Positions 17,613 to 28,227 of a DNA stretch of 64,000 nucleotides are shown piece after piece. Source of the DNA: JANMCE01 sp031360915. Lineage in GTDB: Bacteria > Actinomycetota > Acidimicrobiia > Acidimicrobiales > Ilumatobacteraceae. Location: positions 4,215 to 68,214 of the forward strand of contig JANMCE010000123.1 in assembly GCA_031360915.1 (NCBI GenBank). Reading direction: 5' to 3'. A program made the position numbers and the translations under genes. Positions within the stretch are counted from its first letter, which is position 1. Every line of letters starts with the position of its first letter. The notes below the pieces were generated by a model that was not told the DNA's origin, ran no database searches, and worked only from the letters and a program-made list of their open reading frames with translations.

Positions 17613-20600
17613 GGCCGAACCTCCTGGAAGCGGTCTTGTTGTGGGCCGTTGTGGGGCGGGAGCCACCGGATGTGGGTAACGCCCTGACTATCGGCGACCA
17701 GGTTGGCGAGCAGACCGTCGAAGCCCCTGGCCGCCAACTGGCGGGCCAGTTCGTCGGCCGACACCGGCGCTCCCAGCACACCCGACAGGTGGGTGTGTTC
17801 CCCGCTCGCCACGCTCACCTGCACGGGCACGGAGCGGCCGGTCTCGTCGCGATCCGGTTCCACCGAGTACACGCCGAAGGTACCCGATCCGGAGACCACG
17901 ACGTGGGCGGGCACAGGTTCACCATCGGCCCCCAGGGTGCGGGTGGCGCCGACCATGCCGAGTTCGAGTCCGTCGGCCCGACCGTCACCGGTGGGATCCG
18001 CTTCCTCCATCGCCACCGCGATGGCGGTCACCCCGGCCGGCAATGAAGTGGTCGTCACCGAGTATCCGGCCACGGCGACGCCGGCCGTCGTGAACGCCAC
18101 CGTCACCTCCTGCCCACCCCTTCGGGTGCGCAACGCCGAACTCCACAGGGTCGAGCCGGGCGCGGCGACAGCGAAGGTGCCGATCTGCGCCACGCGAGTG
18201 GTGCTGTGCCAGCCTGCGATGCCGTCGAGCGTGCCGCCACCGCCCAGCACCATCACCGTCCACGTCTTGGATGGCAGCACGACAAACCCCTGACGAACCC
18301 GCACGTCACGCACGACGGCACCGACGGTGTCGAGGGCGATGACCCGAGCCGGGAGTCCACCCGAGATTTCGAGACTGTGCCGCTGATCGGCGACGTCGTT
18401 GTCGGCGTTGGCGAAGGTGAAAATGGTCGCCTCGCCGGGCAGCAGATCGAATCCGTCCGAGGCCAGATTTCGGGTCAGGCCGTCGAGTCGTTCGGCGACG
18501 AAGGGCCGTTGGCCGGGTTGGCGTCGCAACTCGCCGCCGCTGCCAGCCCGTCCGGTAAACGCAGTTGTACCGCCAATCACCGTGGTGTCGGTCGACTGGC
18601 CGGGCGTGCCGGTGAGCACGAGGCGTGCTGCGACTCGCACATCACCGGCGGCCAGCACATCGGCGATGCGACGGGGCGTGACCCGAGGGACGTCGCCGGC
18701 CTGCGACACAGACGTTCGTTGCGGCGCGGCGACGGCCCGGCTCGGCGTGGATGCGAGCAGCCCATCGACCCGCGGTGGGACCGGTACCAGATCGGGCTCC
18801 ACCGGACCCCCAGGGGGCGGACGTTGGGCGACGGCGGCGAACGGCAGTGGGTCGGTCGCCATGGCAAAGGTCAGCGGCAACAATTGCGGCGGCGCGGCCC
18901 GACCGTTGCGGAACGACAACGCCCCCAAGGGGGTGAACTGTGAGCCTTTGGCCCCAGCCACCAACCACTCATGCGCCTGGGCCAGCACATCGAGCGATGC
19001 ATTCGGCGTCGCCGCCGCCAAGGCGGCGGCCGCCGTCACGTCGGCCGCCCGTTCGGCCCGCACGGCATGCTCGGCCAGGAACGGCAACTGGTGGCGCTTG
19101 CCGATCTCGACCTGGTGGTAATCGATCGGCACCGTGCCCGGCGCGATGGCCGGGGCCCCGATGAGGGAAACCGAGTTCCCGCTCAGGATGGTCTCGCCGG
19201 TGGGTACCGGCTTGTCACTGCGGTTCGGGCCCCATACCCCTTTCGGGAAGGCCCCGGTCACCACAAATGCATCGAGGTTGCCCACATGATTCGTCCCGTC
19301 GGCGCGGTTGATGATGCCGATACGCAGCGACGATTTCACCGACGCCCGATGCATAGGGCCGATGGCTAGTGGCTGACCCCCCTGTACTGGCACCGAACCG
19401 CTGGTTACCACCTCGGAGGCCGCGGCCGTGGTGGTCACCATCAGCACGAACTCGGGCAGGATCAACACCGGGTCGCTTGCGCTGGCCCCAGTGGGGGGCT
19501 TGTTGGCCGTGGCCGGATTCGGCGGCAGCTGCCCCTTGCCGACAATGGCCGTGAGTACCCGGGCGCCATCCTGGCGCAGGTACTTGTCGTAGAACGCGCC
19601 CCACTCGAGCACCGGCGTGGAGTTGTCACCCTCATCGCCGAAGGAAATGGAGGCGCTGGTGACACCGAGGTCGATGGTGGCCCGACCATGGAAGTCGGGT
19701 CCGGCCAGATACACATCGGCATGCAGGTGGATGCTGATGGTGATGCGGATGTGACCGAACCAGCCGAGGTCGATGTCGATGGTGATGCCCGCGCCCAGTT
19801 CGGCGTAGGCGGTGACTTCGAAGTGGAACGGGTCGAAATAGATAATCCCGTCGGCGCCGAGCCGCAGGTACGCCCACAACGGACCCAGGGTGAGCGCCGC
19901 CTCGAATCGGGTGCCGGCCATGATTGCCTCAGAGGTGAGCGCGAAATAGCTCTCGCCCTTGATCACCAGGACGCTGCCGATGCTCCAAACGAAGCCGAGT
20001 CGGGGCACCACCGGGTAGCCCTTGCGCTGGAACGACGGGTGATATCCGCCCAGGGTCAGCACGAACTCGCCGGCGCCGGGCCCGCCGTTGGGCTGGTTCT
20101 TGAACCACATCACGTAAGCGAATCCGCCGGTGAGTCGGCAGTCGGGCGTGAGCAGCCACGAGTTATCGGTGAGCTGCGCCTGTATCCACAGCACGCCGTC
20201 GCGGGTGGAGAAACGCACAAGGAGCGCCAGTTCGATCTGCACCAGCGGGAACGCGGTGGTGGGCAACGCCGCTCGGGCCAGACCGAGCAGGTTCACGTCG
20301 AGCCCGTCGGCAATCAGGATGCCGATCACCGCGATGCCATCCACCAGAGCGAACGACGTGAACGAAATACCGGCCGCGAACCAGAACGCACCCCGTTGCG
20401 GTGGGAAATAGCTGCGAAGTTCGTCGAGCGCACCCATGGGGTCAGTGGTGGCTTTGGCGTTCGGGTCGAGGGCCTTCAGCAACGGGTACGACGGGAACTT
20501 GTTCATGTCGCTGGGCAGGAGCAGCAGACGGTTGACACCTACCCCGGCACCCAACCCCGTGACGAAGAAGGCGGGCGGCCCGCCGATCGGGGCCACCAGC

Positions 20601-23600
20601 GCACCGAAAATGAACAGCGACGTGAAGTCGCCGTGGGTATCGGTAATGACGGCGTACCCGCCGTAGGCCGAGATGCCGTACACCCCGAATCGGATACTGA
20701 TCATGCCGACGTAATCGGGTGCGCTGCCCGGCGCTCGCCGCAGGCCGCCGGTGATCACGACGCCGCCGGTATCCGACGACACGGCGAGTCCGGCCAGCCC
20801 GACTTCCCAGGCCAGCGGGCTGTAGATGGGCGGATCGCTGGGCACTTGTGGCCACCGCACACCGACGGCCAGATCGTCGACGGCGACGGTGAGGCCGAGC
20901 AGCGACACCTTGCCGTCTACCATCACCCGGGCCGCGATCACCTGGTTGCCGGACTTGCTGACCCCGAAGCCGACCTGCTCGATATACACCGGACCGAAGC
21001 CGCGTTGGATGGTGACCCACCACGGCCCCTCGCCGGTCCCGGCCCGCAAGTCGACCTTGACCGGACCACCCTTGTGATGCTGCACGGCCAGGGCAGGGCT
21101 GAACTTGGGGGCCGGTTTCTCTGCCCCACTCGAGCTGTCTCGCAGCACCCCGCTGGCCACCTTGTTGTTGCTGTCCGACGCCGAACCGACCGGTACGGCC
21201 AACCCGGTCAGTTCGAGCTGACCGCCGGCACCGGTGACGCCGCTCGTGGCATCGATGGCGAGGTGCCCGTGGACGGCCATGGAATCGACGGTGAACAGGG
21301 TATTCAGCAGCGGGCCGCTCTTGCTGCCGATCCGAATCCCGATACCGTCGATGGCGATCCCGAAGAAGACCTCGGGCGTGCCGCCTTTGACCCGTAAGAC
21401 CTCGACCAGCAGCCCCTCGGCGGGGGTCCCCTCGATCCAGGTGCCATCCACCTCGATATCGACAGTGGTTTCGCCGTCGGCCAGGTTGAAGCGTCCGCCC
21501 GGCTCGAGGGAGATGGCGAGACCGTATACGTCACCATTGCCACCGTCGACGCGTTTGGCCAGGGCCACGGTAAGGGGATCGATGTTGACTTTGGGCGTGT
21601 GGGCGGCGATGTTGGCGGCCAACTGCAGGAGGCGTTTCCAGAGTTGCGCGGTGTCGAGCACACCTGTGTCGAACGTCGACCCGGTGAAGACGACCCCGGC
21701 AAGCAGCTGTTTAATGGTGGCCCCACCGAACACCACTCGGGCAAGCAGATCGTCGACCTCCTTCTGAGCTAGAGCCAAGTCGACCAGCACCGGTACCAGC
21801 AGATCGACGAGCACCTCGGGAAGCGACCCACCGGTGGTCTCGAGCGCGAACGTGGGCGACGAGGTGAGATGCAATACTCCGGCTACCTGCTTGACGCCAT
21901 CGAGGGCCAGCCCGACCGCCAGGCGCGGACCACCTGCCGCGTTGCTGCCGATGGCGATCTCGGCAAGTGGCGCCAGCCGGAGGGAACCGAAGGCCACCGC
22001 CGAGGCCGGCGCAATGGCGAACCGGGTGCGACCCTCGACCAGACCGGTGTGATCGACCGTCAGTCCGGCACCAATCAATGCGCCGGTAAACGGTGACAGA
22101 CCATCGATTGTGGCCGCGATGCGAGCCCCGGCGGCCAGCGGGCCACTCACCGGAACGCTCACCCGCACTGACCCGGCGACGCCGCCATTGAGATAGGTGA
22201 GCACCAGTTCGTCACCGACACGGGTGAGGGTGACGCCGGTCGGCAGGGATCCCGCCACCACCGCGGCGAGGGCATCGAGCGCCGTCGGCAGCGCGGTACG
22301 CAGACGTTGGGCCAGTTGTCCGACCGGGTCGGCCACCAGTTGGGCCAGTTGGGCGCTGTCGAATTTGGACGTCACCCGTAGCCCGGTGGCGTCACCGAAG
22401 CCGGCGAGGGCCACGCCGACCTCATGGCCGAGGCTGCCGTTCGGGATGCCGACCACGGCATCGAGTACGTACGGCAGGGCGTAGGTGACCGCCGCATGGG
22501 CCACGTCGCCGACCGCACCCAGACCGGGGCCGCGGGGCAATAACTGCAGGTCGATGTGGCTGGCCGGCATGATCAGTCGGGCGGCCACACCGGTCGGGGC
22601 CATGTCAACCACCAGCCGCCCAGCGGTGGTGAGCGGTGAGCCGTCGGGGAGGGCCAACACCAACCGGGCGTCGGGCCGCGCCACCAATCCGGGGCCGCCC
22701 AGCGATACCCCCACGCTACCGGCCAGTCGCAGGCCGGTAGCGTCGATGGGCTGGTCGATACCGAGCGCCAGGTGCGCCCGTCCCGCGGTGGTGCCGGCGG
22801 TGAGGGCGAGGCCGAAGGGCAGCGCCCATGTTCCGGGGCCGCTGCTCACCCCGAGCAGACCACCGACCGCGTCGGTGAGCGACGCCAGGCGGGCTCCGTC
22901 GAACGCCTCGGCCACGGCCAGCAGTCCGGCGAACCAGCGCTGGGGGTCGATGAATAGGCCGAGTGGGGGCCGCACTCGAATGGCGTCGCCGGAGCCGACC
23001 AGCACTCCGAGGGCTCGCAGGGTGGGATCGAGGCGGTCTCGGGCGGCGCTGGGGGCTCCGCGCAACTCTGCCACCAGACCACCGACCAATTCGGCCGGGA
23101 CCAGGGCGACCAGCGTGCGGGCCAGGCGGGCCGTGTCCGGGGTGGGCAGAAGTTCGATCGAGCCGGGGCCGGCATCGGGCCAGATCAGTTGCACCGTCCA
23201 CGGCGCGCCAGACACCTCCAGCACTGCGCCGGAGGATCCGAACGCCACCCCGAACTGGCCGCCGATCGAACCATCAAGCTTGCGTTCCAGTCGTCCGGTG
23301 AGCGTGGCCCCGGCGGCAAAGGCCAAGCCCGAGCCGGTCGTCGCGACCGCCAGCGCGCCGGTGGCCAGATCGGCGGAAAGTCGCACGCCATCCATCTCGA
23401 CGGCGAATGCCGAGGGGGTGGATGGATCGGGTGCCACGCCGCCAAGCAGGTCGGTGAGCGCGGCAGCCACCCTCGGGGCCCGCACCGCGGTGCGCAGGTC
23501 GGCCAGCAGCCCCGACGGGTCAACGAGCAATCGGCGGATACCTTCCACCGAAAAACCCACCGGCCCACCAACGACGGCCGGCATACTCGGGTCTAGCAGG

Positions 23601-26600
23601 CCAATCACATCGAGCAAGGCCACCAGCTGGCGGATCGGCCCACTGGCAGGAAGGGGCCCGAGAGACGATGCCAAACGCCCGATCAGTACCTGCGCCTCGG
23701 GCATCAGGGGCAAACCGTTCTGCAGGTCGGTGTGGCTGATCACCCATCGGCGTCGGCTGACGCCCAACGCCTCGGCCTCATGCAGCACGATGCGGGCCGA
23801 GACGGACAGTCCGGTGGTGAAGGGAGCGTCGAGCTGGATTTCGGCCCGTCGCAACGACGGTTGCCGAGACGCCGAGCCGGGCCGAGCCGGGTCGGGGCCA
23901 CCCGCCAGCCAGCCGCCGACCCGGTCCACCACGATGCGGGCCCGGAAACCTGCACCCGACTGATCCGGTGACCCGAGACCCGCCAACGTCGCCGCCAATT
24001 CCACCCGTAGTCGCACCGCACCCGGCGCGGCATCGGGCGCAATCACCATGTTCAGCCCGCCATGCAGCACGTCGATGCCCACCTCAACATCAGGATCGGC
24101 ACCAGGATCATCCGCCGGCGATGACGTCTCGAAGACGTCTTGTAGGCCGCGCACGATCACGCCGGTGATGGCCTTGGAGATGCCGGTGGCGTCCATCACC
24201 CCACGGACGCAATGGACATCGACCGTGCCCGGAATCGTCGGCAACGAGAGCGGTGGCGATAGTTCGGCCAGTGGCGAGGGGCCGTGCTTCCACACCAGAT
24301 CGAGGGCGCCGACCATGGCCCGACCGGCCATGACCGCGTCGTGTTCGGGTTGATCGACGTCGACGGCGGGCAGCAACCGGGCCAGAAGTTGGTACGCACC
24401 GGCGGCTGGTTGGGTCTCAACGACATCGAGGCCGATGCCGCCATGGGGCGTGCCAACGGTGACCAGATGGGTCACACCGGCGACGGTGGCCGCGACCCAT
24501 GCCGCAGCATGCCCGGCTGCACCGTGGGCCACCAGCATCACCGGGCCACCTCCGCCCACCCGCGTGACGACGGCGGCGACGGCACGGGCCAGTCGCGCCG
24601 TCTGACGGGCCGCGCCGTCATCGGCACCGTTGGTGGCCGCATCGGCCCGACTGGCCAGCAGCACCAACCACGGACCGTCCTGGGCATCGAGACGGGAGAC
24701 ATCGAGCGCGTCGGGCGACAACCCAGCGGCGCGCAGATCGAGCACGTGATCCGACGCCACCCCCGGCCATTCGGTAGGTCCGAGCGGGCCAGCAACGAAC
24801 ACCGTTCCGGCACCGACCGCCGGCAGGCCCAGGGCCGAAAGGTCGAGCGCCTCCACCAACGCGCCGTGAGCGACACGGGTCAGATCATGGTTGATGGCCC
24901 CCGGGATGGTGGCCGACGCGGACGAAACCAGACCGTCGGAGCCCAGCCAGCGGGCCGCCAGTGCCGTGAACCCGTCGTTGAGATCATCTCGGGCGGCGAG
25001 CAGGTCGGCCAACACCGAGCTGTGCACTGACGCGTGGCGCAGCGCCGCGGCCAGGCGCTCCGCTGGTGGCTCGGCTACCAAGCCATCATCCGCGGTGATC
25101 CAACTCAGCAGGTCGCCGGGCCGGAACACGTCGACATTGAGATCCGGCTCGTGTGGAGACCACAGCAGCAGCTCGATGCGCCGGGCCGCGTCGGCCGCCA
25201 GCGCCGACAGCGGCAAGGTGAACGGATCGTGCGGCACCCCGCGACCGAGCAGGCGGCCGATGGCTGTGTCGGGATCGAGCGGGCCGAGCAAGGTCAGAGC
25301 CAGCCGCTCGGCCACCGCCGCCAGCCGGCCATCCTGGGCCAAACCGCCGACCAGATCGGCGACCGTACCGATGGGATCGGTGACCAGGTCTTCCAGGCTG
25401 AGGCGCACCTGGAGGCCGCGTTCGTCGCGCTCCTCCCAGCGGAACAGGCCGATCAGTTCGTCCAACCACGGGCGCTTGAGCCGGCGCAGTAGGTTGGCCA
25501 GCAGTCGTTCGAGCACCAGCCATGGCACGTCGCCGGTGAAGGTGCCGTCGGGGTGAAGCGTCGGGAGCGCGAACGGCATCGCTTCACCGTCGATGCGAGC
25601 AGTGAGCTCATCCAGCACCGGTTCCAGCGTGAAGCCCGCCCCCGTGGCCCACCCGAAACGCAGGCCGGCGCGGGCCGTCTCGACCGCGGCCGCGTCAGAT
25701 CCGAGCCGCAGGACACGGCCGTCGTTTCGCTCGAACACCAGCCCGGCGGCGAGGCTACCGACGGCCTGACCGCCGCTCCCGTCGAGATGGATGCGCACCA
25801 GTTCGGCCCGCAGATCCAGGCGGGCGCCGGGCCAACTGGCACCCAACCCGAGCGCAGCATGGTCGACGGCCAGGCCGAGGTGCAGGGTGGCTGGCGCGCC
25901 GTCGGCCCACACCACGACGGCCACATCTCCGGCCAGCGGCAAGCGCCACGGATCGACGACGGTGCCCGTGCCCGACACAGCCGAGACTGTCGTGGACACC
26001 AAGCCCTGCAGCGCGTCGAGTACTGCGCCGTAGCCCGCGGCGTGGGTTCGGATGACCCGATCGTGGTAGCCGACCATGGCACCAACGGGGTTGCCGAGGA
26101 AGTCGGGCAGCGTGGTGAGTGTGACCGGCCAGCCGACCTGCCCGGCCGGCGCCCCTAGTCCCAGCAGCACCTTGACCGCGTCCCCGGCGGCACCGAGGTG
26201 AGCGAGCACCAGATCAGCGACGTCGCCCACGACCGCCCCACCCACGTCGGCCAGCGTGTGGGTGTTGGTGAGATCGAGCACGTCGTAGTGATGGGTGCCG
26301 ATATCGACATTGTGGGCGGCCAGCACCAAGCCCGGTTTGCGGTCAGCGCCCAGGGTGAGGCCCAGCTCGAGTGAACCGACCTTGACGCCAGGTGCCGGCG
26401 TGGCGCTGTCCAGTAGCCGTTCGCCCTGCTTGCCGACGTGGCCCGCGAGTTGGACGGACGGTAGGCCGCGCACGGACGGTGTCGCGCCGACGGTCACTCG
26501 CACCAGGGTGGCCGACAGGGCCAGCCGCCCGGACGGGGTGGTACCCGATGCCGTGGTTTGCGGGGTGGTCACCTCGACGCCCAACTCGAACAGCGGATCG

Positions 26601-27571
26601 CCAGCCGCGGTGCGACCGGCTAGCACCAGCGCGTCGATGGCGACCCCGGTGGCCGTCGTCCACCGCACTCGATGGGGCAGTCCGGGGCCGCCCGCGGCCA
26701 CGACGGTGCCGACATTTCCCGACAACTTGGCGGCGTGACTCAGCCAGGCATCGACCGCCACACTGTCTTGCAACAGGGTATCCAGCCAAGTCCGCCAGGC
26801 CGAGGCACCGTGGGCGAAGATGTCCGCGATCGGCAGAACGGGCAGCCGCGAGTCGGCGCTCAGGCCAACCAGGGAGAGCAGTTCGCTCAGTTCACCCGAC
26901 GCCGAGGCCAGCGATTGCTGCACGACACCAAGCACCAGACGCACGGCTTCGTCGGCCAGCCCGGGGCCGGCGGTACCCCCGATGGCGAAATCGTGCGGGG
27001 TCTGCTGGCCGGGCAGTTGCAGGCCGCGGAGCGATACCTGCAGGCTGGGCGCGCTGCCATCGGTGGCGACCTGCGCCCCTACGACGATGCCGTGGAGACC
27101 GGCCTGCCCGGGCGCCGGGGTGGTGTCCATGGTTACGTCAACGTCGAGCTCCACCCGGCCGTCGGCATGCCCGAGCAGCACGGTGGCGGCGCCCGAGTTC
27201 GGTATCCGCATGAGCGGGACCAGCAAGGTCAGAAGCGCGGTGGGGCCGGTCGTCGACGCTCGAACGCCAAGCCCTAAATCGACCGCAGTCGATCCGACGG
27301 CCAAGACGACATGCAACGAAATCGGTGGATGGGCGAAGAGTTGCAGCCAGCGGCGGCCGGCGGAGTCGACCACGGCGTCGCCGCCCTCGTGCAGCATGGA
27401 TTGCACCGCTCGACACAGGGCGTCTCGCTGCTCGGGGTTGCGCAGCATCTGTCCGACGGACTCGCCGGGTGACGCGAACCACGCGGTGTTCAGCTGATCG
27501 GCTTTGACCAAGCCGATGGCCTTGGCTAAGTCGAGGACCGGCCCCAGGTCGTTGGCAGTCGGGGCGGTCAT
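17609..27571 (-). CDS. 3320-aa giant protein: DUF6603-like core plus embedded pseudo-lipase domain
   Basis: The largest gene in the window, uninterrupted for 9963 nt. The N-terminus (TANDLGPVLDLAKAIGLV) has no signal peptide. Residues about 1-900 and 1150-2000 are long series of beta strands of the type LGVEV/LSATL/GSLELGLTLG, an elongated beta-rich architecture. Residues about 930-1100 resemble a PGAP1/lipase alpha/beta-hydrolase: VMLVAHGAAGH then TVGTPHGGIG, but the GHSxGG nucleophile Ser is Gly1017. Residues about 2000-2700 match what I remember of DUF6603 (GGPPAFFVTGLGAGVGVNRL, LAWEVGLAGLAVSSDTGGVV). The C-terminal 400 residues are another beta-rich region. It overlaps both neighbours (ATGA before, GTGA after). 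A scaffold or lipid-contacting role is only a guess. Confidence 0.88.
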   Translation of the reverse strand: MTAPTANDLGPVLDLAKAIGLVKADQLNTAWFASPGESVGQMLRNPEQRDALCRAVQSMLHEGGDAVVDSAGRRWLQLFAHPPISLHVVLAVGSTAVDLGLGVRASTTGPTALLTLLVPLMRIPNSGAATVLLGHADGRVELDVDVTMDTTPAPGQAGLHGIVVGAQVATDGSAPSLQVSLRGLQLPGQQTPHDFAIGGTAGPGLADEAVRLVLGVVQQSLASASGELSELLSLVGLSADSRLPVLPIADIFAHGASAWRTWLDTLLQDSVAVDAWLSHAAKLSGNVGTVVAAGGPGLPHRVRWTTATGVAIDALVLAGRTAAGDPLFELGVEVTTPQTTASGTTPSGRLALSATLVRVTVGATPSVRGLPSVQLAGHVGKQGERLLDSATPAPGVKVGSLELGLTLGADRKPGLVLAAHNVDIGTHHYDVLDLTNTHTLADVGGAVVGDVADLVLAHLGAAGDAVKVLLGLGAPAGQVGWPVTLTTLPDFLGNPVGAMVGYHDRVIRTHAAGYGAVLDALQGLVSTTVSAVSGTGTVVDPWRLPLAGDVAVVVWADGAPATLHLGLAVDHAALGLGASWPGARLDLRAELVRIHLDGSGGQAVGSLAAGLVFERNDGRVLRLGSDAAAVETARAGLRFGWATGAGFTLEPVLDELTARIDGEAMPFALPTLHPDGTFTGDVPWLVLERLLANLLRRLKRPWLDELIGLFRWEERDERGLQVRLSLEDLVTDPIGTVADLVGGLAQDGRLAAVAERLALTLLGPLDPDTAIGRLLGRGVPHDPFTLPLSALAADAARRIELLLWSPHEPDLNVDVFRPGDLLSWITADDGLVAEPPAERLAAALRHASVHSSVLADLLAARDDLNDGFTALAARWLGSDGLVSSASATIPGAINHDLTRVAHGALVEALDLSALGLPAVGAGTVFVAGPLGPTEWPGVASDHVLDLRAAGLSPDALDVSRLDAQDGPWLVLLASRADAATNGADDGAARQTARLARAVAAVVTRVGGGGPVMLVAHGAAGHAAAWVAATVAGVTHLVTVGTPHGGIGLDVVETQPAAGAYQLLARLLPAVDVDQPEHDAVMAGRAMVGALDLVWKHGPSPLAELSPPLSLPTIPGTVDVHCVRGVMDATGISKAITGVIVRGLQDVFETSSPADDPGADPDVEVGIDVLHGGLNMVIAPDAAPGAVRLRVELAATLAGLGSPDQSGAGFRARIVVDRVGGWLAGGPDPARPGSASRQPSLRRAEIQLDAPFTTGLSVSARIVLHEAEALGVSRRRWVISHTDLQNGLPLMPEAQVLIGRLASSLGPLPASGPIRQLVALLDVIGLLDPSMPAVVGGPVGFSVEGIRRLLVDPSGLLADLRTAVRAPRVAAALTDLLGGVAPDPSTPSAFAVEMDGVRLSADLATGALAVATTGSGLAFAAGATLTGRLERKLDGSIGGQFGVAFGSSGAVLEVSGAPWTVQLIWPDAGPGSIELLPTPDTARLARTLVALVPAELVGGLVAELRGAPSAARDRLDPTLRALGVLVGSGDAIRVRPPLGLFIDPQRWFAGLLAVAEAFDGARLASLTDAVGGLLGVSSGPGTWALPFGLALTAGTTAGRAHLALGIDQPIDATGLRLAGSVGVSLGGPGLVARPDARLVLALPDGSPLTTAGRLVVDMAPTGVAARLIMPASHIDLQLLPRGPGLGAVGDVAHAAVTYALPYVLDAVVGIPNGSLGHEVGVALAGFGDATGLRVTSKFDSAQLAQLVADPVGQLAQRLRTALPTALDALAAVVAGSLPTGVTLTRVGDELVLTYLNGGVAGSVRVSVPVSGPLAAGARIAATIDGLSPFTGALIGAGLTVDHTGLVEGRTRFAIAPASAVAFGSLRLAPLAEIAIGSNAAGGPRLAVGLALDGVKQVAGVLHLTSSPTFALETTGGSLPEVLVDLLVPVLVDLALAQKEVDDLLARVVFGGATIKQLLAGVVFTGSTFDTGVLDTAQLWKRLLQLAANIAAHTPKVNIDPLTVALAKRVDGGNGDVYGLAISLEPGGRFNLADGETTVDIEVDGTWIEGTPAEGLLVEVLRVKGGTPEVFFGIAIDGIGIRIGSKSGPLLNTLFTVDSMAVHGHLAIDATSGVTGAGGQLELTGLAVPVGSASDSNNKVASGVLRDSSSGAEKPAPKFSPALAVQHHKGGPVKVDLRAGTGEGPWWVTIQRGFGPVYIEQVGFGVSKSGNQVIAARVMVDGKVSLLGLTVAVDDLAVGVRWPQVPSDPPIYSPLAWEVGLAGLAVSSDTGGVVITGGLRRAPGSAPDYVGMISIRFGVYGISAYGGYAVITDTHGDFTSLFIFGALVAPIGGPPAFFVTGLGAGVGVNRLLLLPSDMNKFPSYPLLKALDPNAKATTDPMGALDELRSYFPPQRGAFWFAAGISFTSFALVDGIAVIGILIADGLDVNLLGLARAALPTTAFPLVQIELALLVRFSTRDGVLWIQAQLTDNSWLLTPDCRLTGGFAYVMWFKNQPNGGPGAGEFVLTLGGYHPSFQRKGYPVVPRLGFVWSIGSVLVIKGESYFALTSEAIMAGTRFEAALTLGPLWAYLRLGADGIIYFDPFHFEVTAYAELGAGITIDIDLGWFGHIRITISIHLHADVYLAGPDFHGRATIDLGVTSASISFGDEGDNSTPVLEWGAFYDKYLRQDGARVLTAIVGKGQLPPNPATANKPPTGASASDPVLILPEFVLMVTTTAAASEVVTSGSVPVQGGQPLAIGPMHRASVKSSLRIGIINRADGTNHVGNLDAFVVTGAFPKGVWGPNRSDKPVPTGETILSGNSVSLIGAPAIAPGTVPIDYHQVEIGKRHQLPFLAEHAVRAERAADVTAAAALAAATPNASLDVLAQAHEWLVAGAKGSQFTPLGALSFRNGRAAPPQLLPLTFAMATDPLPFAAVAQRPPPGGPVEPDLVPVPPRVDGLLASTPSRAVAAPQRTSVSQAGDVPRVTPRRIADVLAAGDVRVAARLVLTGTPGQSTDTTVIGGTTAFTGRAGSGGELRRQPGQRPFVAERLDGLTRNLASDGFDLLPGEATIFTFANADNDVADQRHSLEISGGLPARVIALDTVGAVVRDVRVRQGFVVLPSKTWTVMVLGGGGTLDGIAGWHSTTRVAQIGTFAVAAPGSTLWSSALRTRRGGQEVTVAFTTAGVAVAGYSVTTTSLPAGVTAIAVAMEEADPTGDGRADGLELGMVGATRTLGADGEPVPAHVVVSGSGTFGVYSVEPDRDETGRSVPVQVSVASGEHTHLSGVLGAPVSADELARQLAARGFDGLLANLVADSQGVTHIRWLPPHNGPQQDRFQEVRP

Positions 27572-28227
27572 CGGGGCACGATCCGATCGAAGGGGTGACG
27601 GGCCTGGGGTGTGACAGTCAAACCCTTGAAGGAGGCGTGCAGCATGCCGGGTAACAGCGATTCACCGTCGAGGTCCTGGCCCGCCGAATGGGCCACGCTG
27701 GTGGCCACGCCGGTCAGGGCAGCCCAGGCAGTGGCGATCAGCCGGTCACCCCATACGTCGACAATCACGGCCGGTCCGCGCGGTTTAGATTCGGTGGACA
27801 CCATCATCCCGGTGGGAAGATCACCAGCGCCGAGCGCGAAGGGCACGACGATCTCGACGCCACCGGTCTCGTCGCACCGTACCGTGATACCCACGATGGC
27901 GAACCCGTCTGCGGTTGCCAACCTCGCCTTGGTGGGAAAGACCAGCAGTTCCGAAGTGCCGTCGACCCACAAAACAACATCGGTCTGGGCCGAGCCGTCG
28001 GTGGCGGCGTCGACGAACGCGGCGGAAAAGAGCTTTTGGGTCTCGTCTGGGTTGAGGTCGACGGGCGGGCCGAGTTCACTCGGCTTGAGCTGCCGCCCAA
28101 CGAAGGCATCCGGGCATCGTGCCCGAACCTGTTCGATGATGCGTGCGCATTCCGGACTGATCGCGGCGCGGCGCGCATGGATCAGGTCGTTGGCTGCCGT
28201 GTTCACCTCACGCAAACGTGCATCCAT
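27568..28227 (-). CDS. First gene of the giant operon, hypothetical 219 aa
   Basis: The ATG at 28227 is chosen because AGAAGGAGG stands 6 nt before it; the frame remains open to 28275 without another good site. The protein starts with a helical segment (NTAANDLIHARRAAISPECA, IIEQVRARCPDAF) and continues with alternating strands (TDVVLWVDGTSELLVFPT, GFAIVGITVRCDETGGVEIV). No signal peptide, no recognised family. It ends in an ATGA overlap with the 3320-aa gene and is preceded by about 450 nt with no supported gene, so the operon promoter should lie there. Confidence 0.8.
   Translation of the reverse strand: MDARLREVNTAANDLIHARRAAISPECARIIEQVRARCPDAFVGRQLKPSELGPPVDLNPDETQKLFSAAFVDAATDGSAQTDVVLWVDGTSELLVFPTKARLATADGFAIVGITVRCDETGGVEIVVPFALGAGDLPTGMMVSTESKPRGPAVIVDVWGDRLIATAWAALTGVATSVAHSAGQDLDGESLLPGMLHASFKGLTVTPQARHPFDRIVPR

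Noticed and set aside
7139..28227. Contractile injection or secretion system interpretation of the giant operon
   Set aside because: No sheath, tube, baseplate, AAA+ or secretion ATPase motif was recognised.
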